Origin: Curtobacterium sp. BH-2-1-1
GTDB taxonomy: Bacteria; Actinomycetota; Actinomycetes; Actinomycetales; Microbacteriaceae
NCBI RefSeq assembly: GCF_001806325.1
Contig: NZ_CP017580.1
Coordinates: 1,178,001-1,242,000 of the forward strand
Length of the DNA: 64,000 nt
Reading direction: 5' to 3'
In this document: piece after piece, positions 1 to 8,528 of the stretch
Position numbering within the stretch: the first letter of the stretch is position 1
Layout: every line of letters begins with the position of its first letter
Program-made: the position numbers and the translations under genes
Notes under the pieces: generated by a model
What the model saw: the letters and a program-made list of their open reading frames with translations, nothing else
What the model was told of the DNA's origin: nothing
The model's database searches: none

Positions 1-323
1 CGTGCGAGCGGTGAGACGGACAGGACCGCAGGGCCGGACGGGAGGCGCGCGGCGGCCTCCGCGGACAGGTACACGATCCGCATGTCGGTCACCCCGTGGG
101 CCCGGTGCCGGTGCTCGGCACCGGCCGGCACCCACGCGACCCGGTTCGACGGAGCGATCCACGCACCGTCGGCGGTGATGAGCGACAGCACGCCCGTCGC
201 TGCGTGCACGAGGTGACCGAGCGGGTGCGCGTGGGGCGGGACCGTCTCGGCGTGCTCGAAGCGGTACGCCGCCTCGGTGCGGTCGTCGACGATCCGCTCG
301 TGGGAGTGGCTGGAAACCGACAT
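1..323 (-). CDS. AraC-type regulator, N-terminal cupin part (cut by window edge)
   Basis: Only the first ~107 residues are in the window; the gene runs off the left edge. The reading frame opens with MSVSSHSHERIV and contains a histidine-rich pattern (PPHAHPLGHLVHA, then PAGAEHRHRAHG) typical of the AraC-type N-terminal cupin that senses a small ligand; the C-terminal DNA-binding helix-turn-helix would lie outside. The ATG was chosen because upstream in-frame starts are absent. It is divergent from the CynX-like transporter gene, a common regulator-transporter pairing, so it may control that gene. Family call is from the cupin pattern only; a plain cupin protein cannot be excluded. Confidence 0.72.
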   Translation of the reverse strand, partial: MSVSSHSHERIVDDRTEAAYRFEHAETVPPHAHPLGHLVHAATGVLSLITADGAWIAPSNRVAWVPAGAEHRHRAHGVTDMRIVYLSAEAAARLPSGPAVLSVSPLA

Positions 324-377
324 CCAGCGGCAGCATACGTGTTCAGGGCCGGTCCCGCAGGGTGGTGGGATCGGAGC

Positions 378-1613
378 ATGACCACCGTGCCCGACACGAG
401 ACCCCGCCGGCGACTCCTGGCCGCCTGGTACGTCGGTGCCGGACTCCTGCTCGTCGCGCTGAACCTGCGGATGGGCGTGGCGTCGGTGGGTCCGGTCCTC
501 GGTGCCGTCGAACGCTCCCTGCACCTCGGGCCGTCGGCGGCGAGCCTGCTCACCACCATCCCGGTGTTCGCGTTCGGGGCGTTCGCGTTCCTGACGCCGC
601 TGCTGACCCGGCGGATCGGGCTGCACCGGCTGCTCGGCCTGACGATGGCCGTGCTCGCTGTGGGCATCGCGCTGCGGATCGAGCCCCACGGCTGGGCGCT
701 CTACGGCGGCACCGTGCTGGCCGGCGCCGCGATCGCGGTGGCGAACGTCCTCATGCCCGCGGCGATCAAGAGCGACTTCGCGCACCGGGTCGGGCTGATG
801 ATGGGGCTGTACTCGACGGCGCTGTTCCTCAGTGCCGCGATCGCCTCGGCGGCCGTCGTCCCGCTCGCGGCCGCGTTCGGGTCGTGGCGACCGGCGCTGG
901 CGTTCTTGGCGGTGCCGGCGGTCGTCGCGTTCCTCGTCTGGTTGCCGCGGGCGCTGCGGAACCCGGGGCACACCGGGCGCTCGCGGACGGTGGACGACGC
1001 TCCGGTCGAGGCGGCCGATGAGCCGACGTTCGCCCGCCTGTTCCGCGACCCCGTGGCGATCGCGGTGACCGGGTTCATGGGGTTGCAGAGCCTGTCGTAG
1101 TACGCGTTCCTCACCTGGGTACCGACGGTGCTGCAGGACGCCGGGGTGACCGCGCACGAGGCCGGTCTGATGCTCGCGTACTCGAGCCTGCCCGGGATCG
1201 TCACCGGGGTGACCGGGCCCGCGATCGCGCGGCGACTGCGACCGACGTGGGTGCCGGTCGTCGTCGTGGTGGTGCTCTGCGCGGTGGGGTTCGTCGGGCT
1301 GCTCGTGGCTCCGGCCGCCGGGGCGTGGCTGTGGATGACGCTGCTCGGGCTCGGGCAGGGTGGCGCGATCAGCCTCTCGTTGAGCTACATCGTGTGGCGG
1401 TCGCCCGATGCCCGGCACACCGCGCACGTGTCGACGATGGCGCAGGGGACGGGGTACCTGCTCGCGGGGCTCGGACCGCTCGGGATCGGGTTGCTGCACA
1501 CGGCGACCGGGGGCTGGACGGTGCCGGTCGTGGTGCTGCTGGCGCTGCTGGGGGTGCAGCTCGTGGCGGGCGTCGCCGCGAGTCGCGAGCGGCAGGTGCT
1601 GGCGCGGCGCTGA
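378..1613 (+). pseudogene. CynX/NimT-type MFS transporter, interrupted by in-frame TAG
   Basis: Translation from ATG 378 gives a hydrophobic 12-helix-type MFS protein (opening MTTVPDTRPRRR, then LNLRMGVASVGPVLG, the CynX/NimT-like start of helix 1). At codon 241 (1098-1100) there is TAG, after ...GFMGLQSLS; the very same frame continues YAFLTWVPTVLQDAG and runs on through several more membrane segments to a stop at 1613. The full frame of 411 codons matches the usual ~400-residue family length, so a single base change from a sense codon (TAC would give the expected tyrosine) has split an otherwise intact gene. CynX-like members export or import cyanate, nitroimidazole or similar small anions; the substrate here is unknown. 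Truncation at mid-protein should abolish transport unless the stop is read through or is a sequencing error. Confidence 0.85.
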
Positions 1614-1682
1614 GCGGCGGGCGGCCGCGCGGCGCGCCACCGCGTGCACGCAGTGTGCGCCGACCCGCAGTGTGCCCGCGCG

Positions 1683-2240
1683 TCAGCGCACGGCGCGCAG
1701 CGCGTCCGCGACCACCACGAGCGCCGCGGCGATCTCGTCCGCCACCCGCTCGTGCGTCGCCGTCGACCGGCGGTACGGGTCGTCGACGTCGTCGTCCGCC
1801 GGGTCCGCGAGCGGCGGCACGGTCCCCCGCAGCCGGGCGACGAGTTCGACGAGCTCCTCGGGCGTGGACACGCCGGCGAGCTCGGCCGGCTCGAGCCCGT
1901 CGAGCACCCGGGCGAACTGCTTGACCGTGAACGCGCGCTTCGCCGTGCGGGGCGCGAGCGAGACCACGGCCGCACGGTGCGAGCGCTCGGCGGTGAGCAC
2001 GAGGTCCGCCGACCCCGCGATCGACGCGGTGAGGTACCGCGCACGGTGACCGTCGGGCGAGCCGCCGAGCCGCACGGACTGCGCTGCGGCGGCATCGTCC
2101 ATCGGAGCGCCGTCCTGCGCGATGGTGCCGGCGGACTCGACCACGAACGCGGGTGCGTCCGGGCCGAGTCGCGCCGTGAGGACCTGTGCGCCGAGCGGCG
2201 AACGGCAGATGTTGCCGCTGCAGACGAACAGGACGCGCAT
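1683..2240 (-). CDS. Low-molecular-weight protein-tyrosine phosphatase
   Basis: 185-residue cytoplasmic phosphatase. The N-terminus MRVLFVCSGNICRSP carries the CX5RS active-site loop (Cys7, Arg13, Ser14) that forms the phosphocysteine intermediate, and a D-P-Y near the C-terminus (DDPYRRS) provides the general-acid aspartate with the adjoining tyrosine. Family members dephosphorylate phosphotyrosine or phosphoarginine proteins, often tyrosine kinases of polysaccharide export. Here it begins two bases after the purA stop codon on the same strand, so the two are almost certainly cotranscribed, though the functional link to purine synthesis is unclear. Length is slightly above the usual ~160 residues because of the linker before the C-terminal helix. 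Confidence 0.9.
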   Translation of the reverse strand: MRVLFVCSGNICRSPLGAQVLTARLGPDAPAFVVESAGTIAQDGAPMDDAAAAQSVRLGGSPDGHRARYLTASIAGSADLVLTAERSHRAAVVSLAPRTAKRAFTVKQFARVLDGLEPAELAGVSTPEELVELVARLRGTVPPLADPADDDVDDPYRRSTATHERVADEIAAALVVVADALRAVR

Positions 2241-2242
2241 CG

Positions 2243-3541
2243 TCAGGCTGCGGTGTCGCCGAGCAGGTCGTGCCGCACGACGATGGCATCACGCCCGGGG
2301 CCGACACCGATCGCGGAGATCCGCGCCCCGGACATCGCCTCGACCGCGAGCACGTAGTCCTGCGCGTTCTTCGGCAGGTCCTCGAACGAGCGGGCACCAG
2401 TGATGTCCTCGGTCCAGCCGGGGAACTCCTCGTAGACGGGCTTGGCGTGGTGGAAGTCCGACTGGTTGACGGGGACCTCGTCCACGCGGACGCCGTCGAC
2501 CTCGTACGCCACGCAGACGGGGATCGTCGACAGCCCGGTGAGGACGTCGAGCTTCGTCAGCACGAAGTCCGTCACGCCGTTGACGCGCGCCGTGTAGCGG
2601 GCGATCGGGGCGTCGTACCAGCCGCAGCGGCGCGGGCGACCCGTGGTGGTGCCGAACTCGAAGCCGTTGGCCCGGAGGAACTCCCCCGACTCGTCGAACA
2701 GCTCGGTCGGGAACGGACCGGCGCCGACGCGGGTCGTGTACGCCTTGACGATGCCGATGATGCGCTCGAGCTTGCCCGGGCCGATGCCCGAACCGGTCGC
2801 CGCGCCACCCGCCGTCGCCGACGAGGAGGTCACGAACGGGTAGGTGCCGTGGTCGACGTCGAGCATGGTGGCCTGGCCGGCCTCGAACAGGACGGTCTCG
2901 CCGCGCTCGAGCGCACGGTGGATCTCGAGCCCGGTGTCGGCGACCATCGGACGCAGGCGGTCCGCGAAGGACAGCAGCGACTCAACGACCTCGTCGGCGT
3001 CGATCGCGCGCCGGTTGAAGACCTTCACCAGCAGGTGGTTCTTCTGGTCGAGGGCCGCTTCGACCTTCTGGCGCAGGATGTTCTCGTCGAAGATGTCCTG
3101 GATGCGGATCCCGACGCGGTTGATCTTGTCGGCGTAGGTCGGGCCGATGCCGCGACCGGTGGTGCCGATCTGGCGCTTGCCGAGGAACCGCTCGGTCACC
3201 TTGTCGATCGTGCGGTGGTAGTGCGTGATGACGTGGGCGTTCGCCGACACGAGCAGCTTCGAGGTGTCGACGCCGCGGGCCTTCAGCGCGTCGAGCTCCT
3301 GGAAGAGGACCTCGAGGTCGACGACCACGCCGTTGCCGATGACGGGCGTGACGCCCGGCGTGAGGATGCCGGAGGGCAGCAGGTGCAGGGCGTACTTCTC
3401 GCCGCCGACGACGACCGTGTGCCCGGCGTTGTTGCCGCCGTTGAACTTCACGACGTAGTCGATGCGGGACCCGAGGAGGTCGGTGGCCTTCCCCTTGCCC
3501 TCGTCGCCCCACTGGGCTCCGATGATCACTGCAGCGGGCAT
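2243..3541 (-). CDS. purA: Adenylosuccinate synthase
   Basis: 432 residues. Catalyses IMP + aspartate + GTP to adenylosuccinate, the first committed step of AMP synthesis, in the cytosol. The protein opens [19 protein letters not shown], which holds the family GDEGKGK nucleotide loop with its catalytic Asp; NNAGHTVV with the catalytic His follows, then the [13 protein letters not shown]-binding stretch and the C-terminal [11 protein letters not shown] signature. The start at 3541 was preferred to an upstream ATG because a strong GAGGAG ribosome site sits seven bases before it and homologues begin here. The phosphatase gene follows two bases after the stop. A PurA of full family length with all signatures, so the call is secure. 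Confidence 0.98.
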   Translation of the reverse strand: MPAAVIIGAQWGDEGKGKATDLLGSRIDYVVKFNGGNNAGHTVVVGGEKYALHLLPSGILTPGVTPVIGNGVVVDLEVLFQELDALKARGVDTSKLLVSANAHVITHYHRTIDKVTERFLGKRQIGTTGRGIGPTYADKINRVGIRIQDIFDENILRQKVEAALDQKNHLLVKVFNRRAIDADEVVESLLSFADRLRPMVADTGLEIHRALERGETVLFEAGQATMLDVDHGTYPFVTSSSATAGGAATGSGIGPGKLERIIGIVKAYTTRVGAGPFPTELFDESGEFLRANGFEFGTTTGRPRRCGWYDAPIARYTARVNGVTDFVLTKLDVLTGLSTIPVCVAYEVDGVRVDEVPVNQSDFHHAKPVYEEFPGWTEDITGARSFEDLPKNAQDYVLAVEAMSGARISAIGVGPGRDAIVVRHDLLGDTAA

Positions 3542-3695
3542 CTGGTTCTCCTCACGTTGGCGGAGGACCTCACACGACCAGTCGGGCCGGTGGTCCACCC
3601 GAGTCTATCGGACGGCCACCGGCACGCTACCTGCCGGTCGCCTGGCGCGGCCGACGCGGCGCCCCGCCGTCTGTCCGACGGACGGTACCGGGGAC

Positions 3696-3737
3696 GGACT
3701 GGAGGCGCGGTGCCAGCCGGCACCGCGCCTCCAGTCC
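3696..3737. repeat. Repeat family A, complete palindrome
   Basis: Perfect inverted repeat: 19-bp arms starting GGACTGGAGGCGCGGTGCC around a 4-base loop. It lies between the 56-residue gene and purA. The same arm, with CGGG in place of CTGG, recurs at 20821-20860 (complete palindrome), 44232-44260, 22578-22595, 12386-12400, 38230-38244 and 18999-19013. It could act as a terminator for the small upstream gene, but recurrence at unrelated loci marks it as a dispersed repeat. Confidence 0.85.
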
Positions 3738-3759
3738 CGAGCGGTTCGCGCCCGCGCGC

Positions 3760-3930
3760 TCAGCTGCGGAAGAAGTCCTGGTACGACGGGTCGCCCACCG
3801 GGGCCGAGTGGCCCGGCTCGGCGAGGCGTTCCTCGATCATCGACTGGATGACGTCGGGCGGGGTGAGCCCACGGCGACGCCACTCCATCGGGTTGGCCCG
3901 GAGCTGCTTCAGGGTGGTCTGCGTCTGCAT
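3760..3930 (-). CDS. Small conserved-looking protein of 56 residues
   Basis: Short reading frame starting MQTQTTLKQLRANPMEWRRR and ending PSYQDFFRS. A good GGAGGG ribosome site lies eight bases before the ATG, and the frame is highly charged and free of the Ala/Arg/Pro bias seen in antisense frames of this DNA, so it is likely a real gene. The sequence has helical amphipathic character (LTPPDVIQSMIEERLAE) with no membrane segment or cysteine. It stands alone between purA and the subtilisin, followed by the family A palindrome. No function recognised. Confidence 0.62.
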   Translation of the reverse strand: MQTQTTLKQLRANPMEWRRRGLTPPDVIQSMIEERLAEPGHSAPVGDPSYQDFFRS

Positions 3931-3990
3931 GCTGCAACCCTCCCACCGGATAACTAGTTTGTCTAACTACATGTCCTCTTGACGCACTGC

Positions 3991-4020
3991 GGGCCCCGTC
4001 GCTGGGGTGCGACGGGGCCC
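3991..4020 (-). terminator. Hairpin terminator of the subtilisin gene
   Basis: Twelve-base perfect stem GGGCCCCGTCGC / GCGACGGGGCCC with a six-base loop, 19 bases past the stop codon of the leftward secreted protease. No clear U-tract follows, as is common in GC-rich actinobacteria. Confidence 0.75.
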
Positions 4021-4038
4021 GAGTGGTGGTGTCGGTGC

Positions 4039-7000
4039 CTAGCGGCGAGCGACCTTGGCGGTCGACTTCGAGGTCGACGTGCCGTCCTGGTAGCCCTTCG
4101 CCGTCGCGACGACCTTCACCGAGAAGGTGTGGCCGGCGTCGGACGTGCCGAGCTTGTAGGACGAGCTCGTCGCGCTCTTCACCGCCTTGCCGTCACGGAG
4201 CCACTGGTACGAGTACGTGACGCCCGAGCCGTTCCACGTGCCGTGGTTCGCCTTGAGCTTCGTACCGACCGTCGGCTTGCCGCTGATGGAGACCGCACTG
4301 CCCTTGACGAGCGTCAGCGCCGGGGCCACCCAGGTCGCCGCGGCGCTCTGGGCCTGGCTGCCGACCGCGTTGCCGAGGTGCAGCAGCAGGATCCGGGCGC
4401 TGGCCACACCGGCGCCGCGGGTGACCTGGAGCGTGCCCTTGTCGGCGAACAGCGTGCCGCCCTGGCCACCCTGCGCGAACGTGAGCGTCGGCTTGGCGAG
4501 GTTGAACTTCGCCGTCGAGGTCACGTCGACCACCGAGGACCCGCTGGTGGCCGCACCCGGCGCGTACGCCGACTCGGTCTCCACCCGGTACGAGATGGTC
4601 TTGCCCGCGGCACCGATCGCCGAGGCCGTCACCGGCAGCACCTTGACGGCGCTGTCGAACGTGTTGACGTCCTGGCCGGGGGCACCGCCGTTGACCGGGA
4701 AGGCGTCGACCACGGCGTCGTCGTCGGACGTCGCGTTGAGGTCGATCGTCGTGACGAGCGTCGCGTCGACCACGGACGACTTCGCGTCGTAGACGAGGTA
4801 GTCGTCCTTGCCGTCGCCGTTCGTGTCGATGAACACCTCGACGTTGGTCACGGCGCCCGGGTTGGCGTCGGGACCGGCCGTCTGCACACCGAACGCGAGG
4901 GTGTCCGACGCCTTGTCGTAGCTGACGCCGTAGGCACGGACGTCAGCGGCCTTGAGCGACTGCGACGCCGAACCCGTCGGGAACGACTCCACGCCGTCCG
5001 TCCCGCCGAGCACGAACGGTGCGACCGCGGCGTGGTAGCCCGAGGTCAGGCCGCCCTGGTCGACCGTACGGCCGCTCAGCGCGAGGTTCGCGGTCTTCTG
5101 GGACCCGGTGAAGGACACACCCGAGCCGCGCACGGCGCTGACCGGCTTCGGCGCGACGTAGGTGCCGAGGCGCAGCGGGTCGAGCGTCTTGTCGGTCGGG
5201 GTGAAGGTCACGAGACCGGTCGCGGCGGTGACGAACTCCCGCTGGTAGCCCTGCTGCACCGACTCCTGGGTGGGGTCGATGACGCGGCGGAGCTGCGTCG
5301 GGTCGGCGACCGTGAACGTCAGGTCCACGACGGCACCGCGACCGGGGCCGACGGTGACGCGCTTCGTGCTGAGCGAGAACGCGACACCCGGCTGGGACAC
5401 CTGCGGCTGGTAGGCCACGTCGTAGGTGTGGGCCGTGGAGTCGGTGTTCTCGATGAGGAGCGACCGGGTCTCGCTGGTCTTGCCCGAGACCTCGACGACA
5501 CCGAACGAGGCGGTCACGAGCTGACCGTTCTCCACGCTCTTCACGGTGGTGTCGGCGGTGACGGCCTGCAGGGCGTCGACGCGGCCGGTGCCTTGGCGCA
5601 GCAGGGTCGCCGTGCCGGAGCCGTCCTTGACGTCGTGCGTGGCCGTGTTCATGAGCGCGGCCTTGACGTCCGGAGCCGACCAGGTCGGGTGCGACTCGAA
5701 CGTCAGCGCGGCGATGCCCGCCACGTCCGGCGTCGCCATCGACGTGCCGCTCATCGACATGCGGTCGTCACCGGTGCCGTTGGCCGCGGAGATCACGTTG
5801 ACCCCGGGGCCGGCGATGTCCGGCTTGACGATGTCACCGAACGAACCGTGGACACCGCGGCTGGTGAACGACGCGAGCGTGTTCACGGCCTCGGGGTCGG
5901 TGGCGAGTTCGAAGCCCTTGAGCTCGTCGGCGAACTTCACGTGCAGGGTCCCGGCCTTGGCAGAGGCCAGGAGGCGCGTCACGCTGTCCTTGGTCAGCTC
6001 GGCACCCGGGATGGTGGCGTTCCCCGCGATGCCCGAGCTGAAGGTGTTGATCGTGCCCGCGAGGAGCACGCCGACGCCGCCGGCAGCCTGGACGTTGTTG
6101 AACCGGACCCCGGACCCGCACTCGAGCGCGGCGTCGGTCCACTTGAGCCAGACGACCTTGCCCGCGACGGCCGCGGCTTCCGCACCCGTGAAGGGCGTGC
6201 AGCCGTCGACGTTCGTGGTCGGGACGACGACGTCGCCCTCGACCGGCAGCGTGCCCTGGAAGTTCTGGGAGTACTGCGCGCGGTAGGTCTTCGCGACGGC
6301 GGACGGGGCGGTCACCTGGACACCGTCGTAGAGGGACTGGCCGGTGGCGCTGGCGGCGACCGTCAGGGCACCCTCGGCGTTCCCGGGCGAGCCACCGATG
6401 TCGGTGAAGTCGTCGGCGTTGCCCGAGGCGATCACGGGCAGGACACCGCGGGCGGTGAGCGCGTCGATCTTCGCGTTGTCGGGGTCGTCCGGCGCGCCGT
6501 AGTCGGAGCCGAGCGACAGGTTGAGGACGTTGATGTCCTTGCCCTCGGTCAGCGACTGGCCGACCCAGTCGAGTGCGGCGCCGGTGAGGTCGGTCGAGCC
6601 GCCGTTGTCACCGAACACCTTGAGGGCGTAGAGGCCGGCTTCGGGCGCGGTGCCCGGACCGATCCACATGTCCTGCACCTGCTGCGTGGTGAGCTTGGTG
6701 TAGTCGCCGTCGAAGGTCTGCTTGTCGGCGTCGAGGCCGTAGCCGGCGATCGTGCCGGACACGTGCGTGCCGTGGTCGCCGCCCTTGCCGTCGATCGGGT
6801 TGTCGTCCGGCGCGGGCACCGGCTGGTAGGTGTCGGGGTCCGTCGGGTCCGCGTTGTAGGTCGGCCCGGCGAAGTCGTACCCGCCGAGGAACTTCTGCGG
6901 GTCGTACGAGCCCTGCGCAGGCGCACTCGTCGAGGTGAGGGCGGCGTCGTAGGCGGCCGTGGTGCCGGGGCCGCCGAAGTCCGCCTGGGTGTAGTCGAGG

Positions 7001-7701
7001 CCGGTGTCCAGCACGGCGACGTTGACGCCCTTGCCGGTGTGCCCGGTCTGCTGCCACGCGTTGAGCGCCCGCGTGTACACGTCGCTCGCTGCGTTCTTCG
7101 GGCTGACGCCGTCCGCTCCCGGCTTCGCGAGGCTCGGGTCGACGCCGGACGGGGCCGCCGAGGCGTCCTTGTTGACCGTCGGCTCGACGACCTTCTTCGG
7201 CGTGAGCGGGATGATGCTCGCGACGTCGGAGCGCGCCGCGACCTTCCGGAGCGCCTCGACGTCGGCGACGACGGCGATGCCCGGGACGGTGTACTCGGTC
7301 GAGTAGAGCTCGGTGGCGTCCGCGTCGGACTGCTTGACGGCAGCGCGGACCGCGTCGACGGTCGAGCCGATCGCCTTGACGCGCTGCTTCGCGGCCGAGG
7401 ACTGCGTCTTCGACTTCGTCAGGTCGCCGCCCTTGGCCTTCGCGTCGACCTCGAGGGCGCCCTGGCCGGTCGTGCGCACGAACGCCGCGATCGTCTTCTG
7501 GGGCTTCGCGTCACGCAGCGGCTGCGCGATCTTCAGTTCGGCGGGCGAGAGGCCGGACGGGGCCGCGGAGGCCGCCCCGCCGACGGCGAGCCCACCGCAC
7601 GCGAGGGCCGCGGCGGCGATGCCGGCGGTCAGGACGCGTGCGATGCGATGGGGGTTCGGGGTCGGGTTGTCGTTCGGTGTTGCACGGTTCAAAAGGCGCA
7701 C
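4039..7701 (-). CDS. Secreted subtilisin-like serine protease (S8) with PA domain
   Basis: 1220 residues. An N-terminal signal peptide (hydrophobic ~21-46, ending GGAASAA) is followed by an inhibitor-like propeptide (~55-175). The S8 catalytic triad is Asp232 (VAVLDTGLDY), His313 (GGDHGTHVSG) and Ser654 (SGTSMATPDVAG), with the oxyanion Asn in ASGNADD (~428). A protease-associated domain (~485-585) is inserted between His and Ser. After ~680 come Fn3/Ig-like domains and a final Ig-type domain (YSYQWLRDGKAVKSATSS) common in actinobacterial extracellular proteins; no sortase motif or anchor is seen, so it is probably released. GTG start chosen because GGAG lies six bases upstream. Likely role is extracellular protein degradation. 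Transcribed divergently from the TetR operon. Confidence 0.95.
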   Translation of the reverse strand: MRLLNRATPNDNPTPNPHRIARVLTAGIAAAALACGGLAVGGAASAAPSGLSPAELKIAQPLRDAKPQKTIAAFVRTTGQGALEVDAKAKGGDLTKSKTQSSAAKQRVKAIGSTVDAVRAAVKQSDADATELYSTEYTVPGIAVVADVEALRKVAARSDVASIIPLTPKKVVEPTVNKDASAAPSGVDPSLAKPGADGVSPKNAASDVYTRALNAWQQTGHTGKGVNVAVLDTGLDYTQADFGGPGTTAAYDAALTSTSAPAQGSYDPQKFLGGYDFAGPTYNADPTDPDTYQPVPAPDDNPIDGKGGDHGTHVSGTIAGYGLDADKQTFDGDYTKLTTQQVQDMWIGPGTAPEAGLYALKVFGDNGGSTDLTGAALDWVGQSLTEGKDINVLNLSLGSDYGAPDDPDNAKIDALTARGVLPVIASGNADDFTDIGGSPGNAEGALTVAASATGQSLYDGVQVTAPSAVAKTYRAQYSQNFQGTLPVEGDVVVPTTNVDGCTPFTGAEAAAVAGKVVWLKWTDAALECGSGVRFNNVQAAGGVGVLLAGTINTFSSGIAGNATIPGAELTKDSVTRLLASAKAGTLHVKFADELKGFELATDPEAVNTLASFTSRGVHGSFGDIVKPDIAGPGVNVISAANGTGDDRMSMSGTSMATPDVAGIAALTFESHPTWSAPDVKAALMNTATHDVKDGSGTATLLRQGTGRVDALQAVTADTTVKSVENGQLVTASFGVVEVSGKTSETRSLLIENTDSTAHTYDVAYQPQVSQPGVAFSLSTKRVTVGPGRGAVVDLTFTVADPTQLRRVIDPTQESVQQGYQREFVTAATGLVTFTPTDKTLDPLRLGTYVAPKPVSAVRGSGVSFTGSQKTANLALSGRTVDQGGLTSGYHAAVAPFVLGGTDGVESFPTGSASQSLKAADVRAYGVSYDKASDTLAFGVQTAGPDANPGAVTNVEVFIDTNGDGKDDYLVYDAKSSVVDATLVTTIDLNATSDDDAVVDAFPVNGGAPGQDVNTFDSAVKVLPVTASAIGAAGKTISYRVETESAYAPGAATSGSSVVDVTSTAKFNLAKPTLTFAQGGQGGTLFADKGTLQVTRGAGVASARILLLHLGNAVGSQAQSAAATWVAPALTLVKGSAVSISGKPTVGTKLKANHGTWNGSGVTYSYQWLRDGKAVKSATSSSYKLGTSDAGHTFSVKVVATAKGYQDGTSTSKSTAKVARR

Positions 7702-7812
7702 TCCTGGCTCCGTCCGTGTTCTTCATGGAATTGCTGTGAAGTTATGCGCTTGCTCTCAGGGAGCGCAGTCGGCACTTTGGGGGACCACCCCCGGTCGGGG
7801 GTGCCGGAACTG

Positions 7813-7840
7813 ATAACTTGCACACGTGTGTGCACGTTAT
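7813..7840. promoter_or_regulatory. Palindromic operator upstream of the TetR operon
   Basis: 28-bp inverted repeat, left arm ATAACTTGCACA and right arm TGTGCACGTTAT, with 12 of 14 base pairs matching around CGTG. It lies immediately before the regulator start and between divergent genes, the expected position for TetR autoregulation. Binding by this TetR protein is inferred. Confidence 0.7.
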
Positions 7841-7853
7841 TACGATGGGGTGC

Positions 7854-8528
7854 GTGACCACTCCTGACCAGCCCGCACGCGCTCCCCGCCGGGACGCGAC
7901 GGAGAACCGGGCTGCCCTGATCGAGGCGGCGAAGACCGCGCTCCAGGCGGACCCGGACGTCTCGCTCGAGACGATCGCGTCCGCCGCGGGACTCTCCCGG
8001 CGTGCGGTCTACGGACACTTCCCCTCCCGTGACGACCTCGTGCGCGAGGTTGTCACCGCCGGGGCCGCCCGTGTCGCCGGTGCGATGCCGACCGCGGCGG
8101 ACCTCGGCGCACTCCCACCGGCCGCTCGGCTCGCCGCCATCGCGGTGACGCTGTGGTCCGAGGTGTCCCACGTCCGGTCGATGGCCCGGGTCGCGATCCG
8201 CAGCCCGTTCAGCGAGTCGGTGGCCGCGGTGTTCGCACCCCTGCGCGCCCAGGTCCGCGACGCGTGCGCCCTCGGGATCGCCGACGGCACCATGCGCGAC
8301 GACGTCGACCCCGCGACGCTCGGCCGGCTCGTCGAGGGCGCCTGCATCGCCGTGCTCGACGAGGCCACGCGCTCCGGCACCTCCGACGACGACGGCCGCC
8401 GCATGGTCGTCCTCTCGGCGCTCGGGATGGCCGGCATCGACTGGCGCACCGCTTCGCTCTCCGAGCCGGCCGCCACCCCCTCCACTACCAGCACCACGAA
8501 GGTCTCCACAGAGAAGGACCGCGCATGA
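7854..8528 (+). CDS. TetR family regulator of the YhgE operon
   Basis: 224 residues from the chosen GTG (MTTPDQPARAPRRDATENRAALIEAAK); an ATG three codons earlier is equally possible. Residues ~20-65 form the TetR helix-turn-helix (VSLETIASAAGLSRRAVYGHFPSRDDLV), followed by an all-helical ligand domain with no recognised ligand signature. The stop overlaps the next gene's start (ATGA), so regulator, ATPase-like protein and YhgE protein form one transcript. The 28-bp palindrome directly upstream suggests it represses its own operon. Known TetR genes in such positions respond to a compound that the linked transporter handles; the compound here is unknown. Confidence 0.92.
   Translation: MTTPDQPARAPRRDATENRAALIEAAKTALQADPDVSLETIASAAGLSRRAVYGHFPSRDDLVREVVTAGAARVAGAMPTAADLGALPPAARLAAIAVTLWSEVSHVRSMARVAIRSPFSESVAAVFAPLRAQVRDACALGIADGTMRDDVDPATLGRLVEGACIAVLDEATRSGTSDDDGRRMVVLSALGMAGIDWRTASLSEPAATPSTTSTTKVSTEKDRA

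Noticed and set aside
96..377. Extension of the CynX-like gene upstream of ATG 378
   Set aside because: Those residues are not membrane-like and are antisense to the AraC-type gene.
1128..1613. Second half of the transporter as an independent gene
   Set aside because: No ribosome site or good start just after the TAG and the residues continue the same protein.
3979..7857. A 1292-codon open frame on the + strand opposite the subtilisin
   Set aside because: Its product is Arg/Val/Gly-rich repetition as expected for the antisense of GC-rich coding DNA; the - strand has the catalytic triad and signal peptide.
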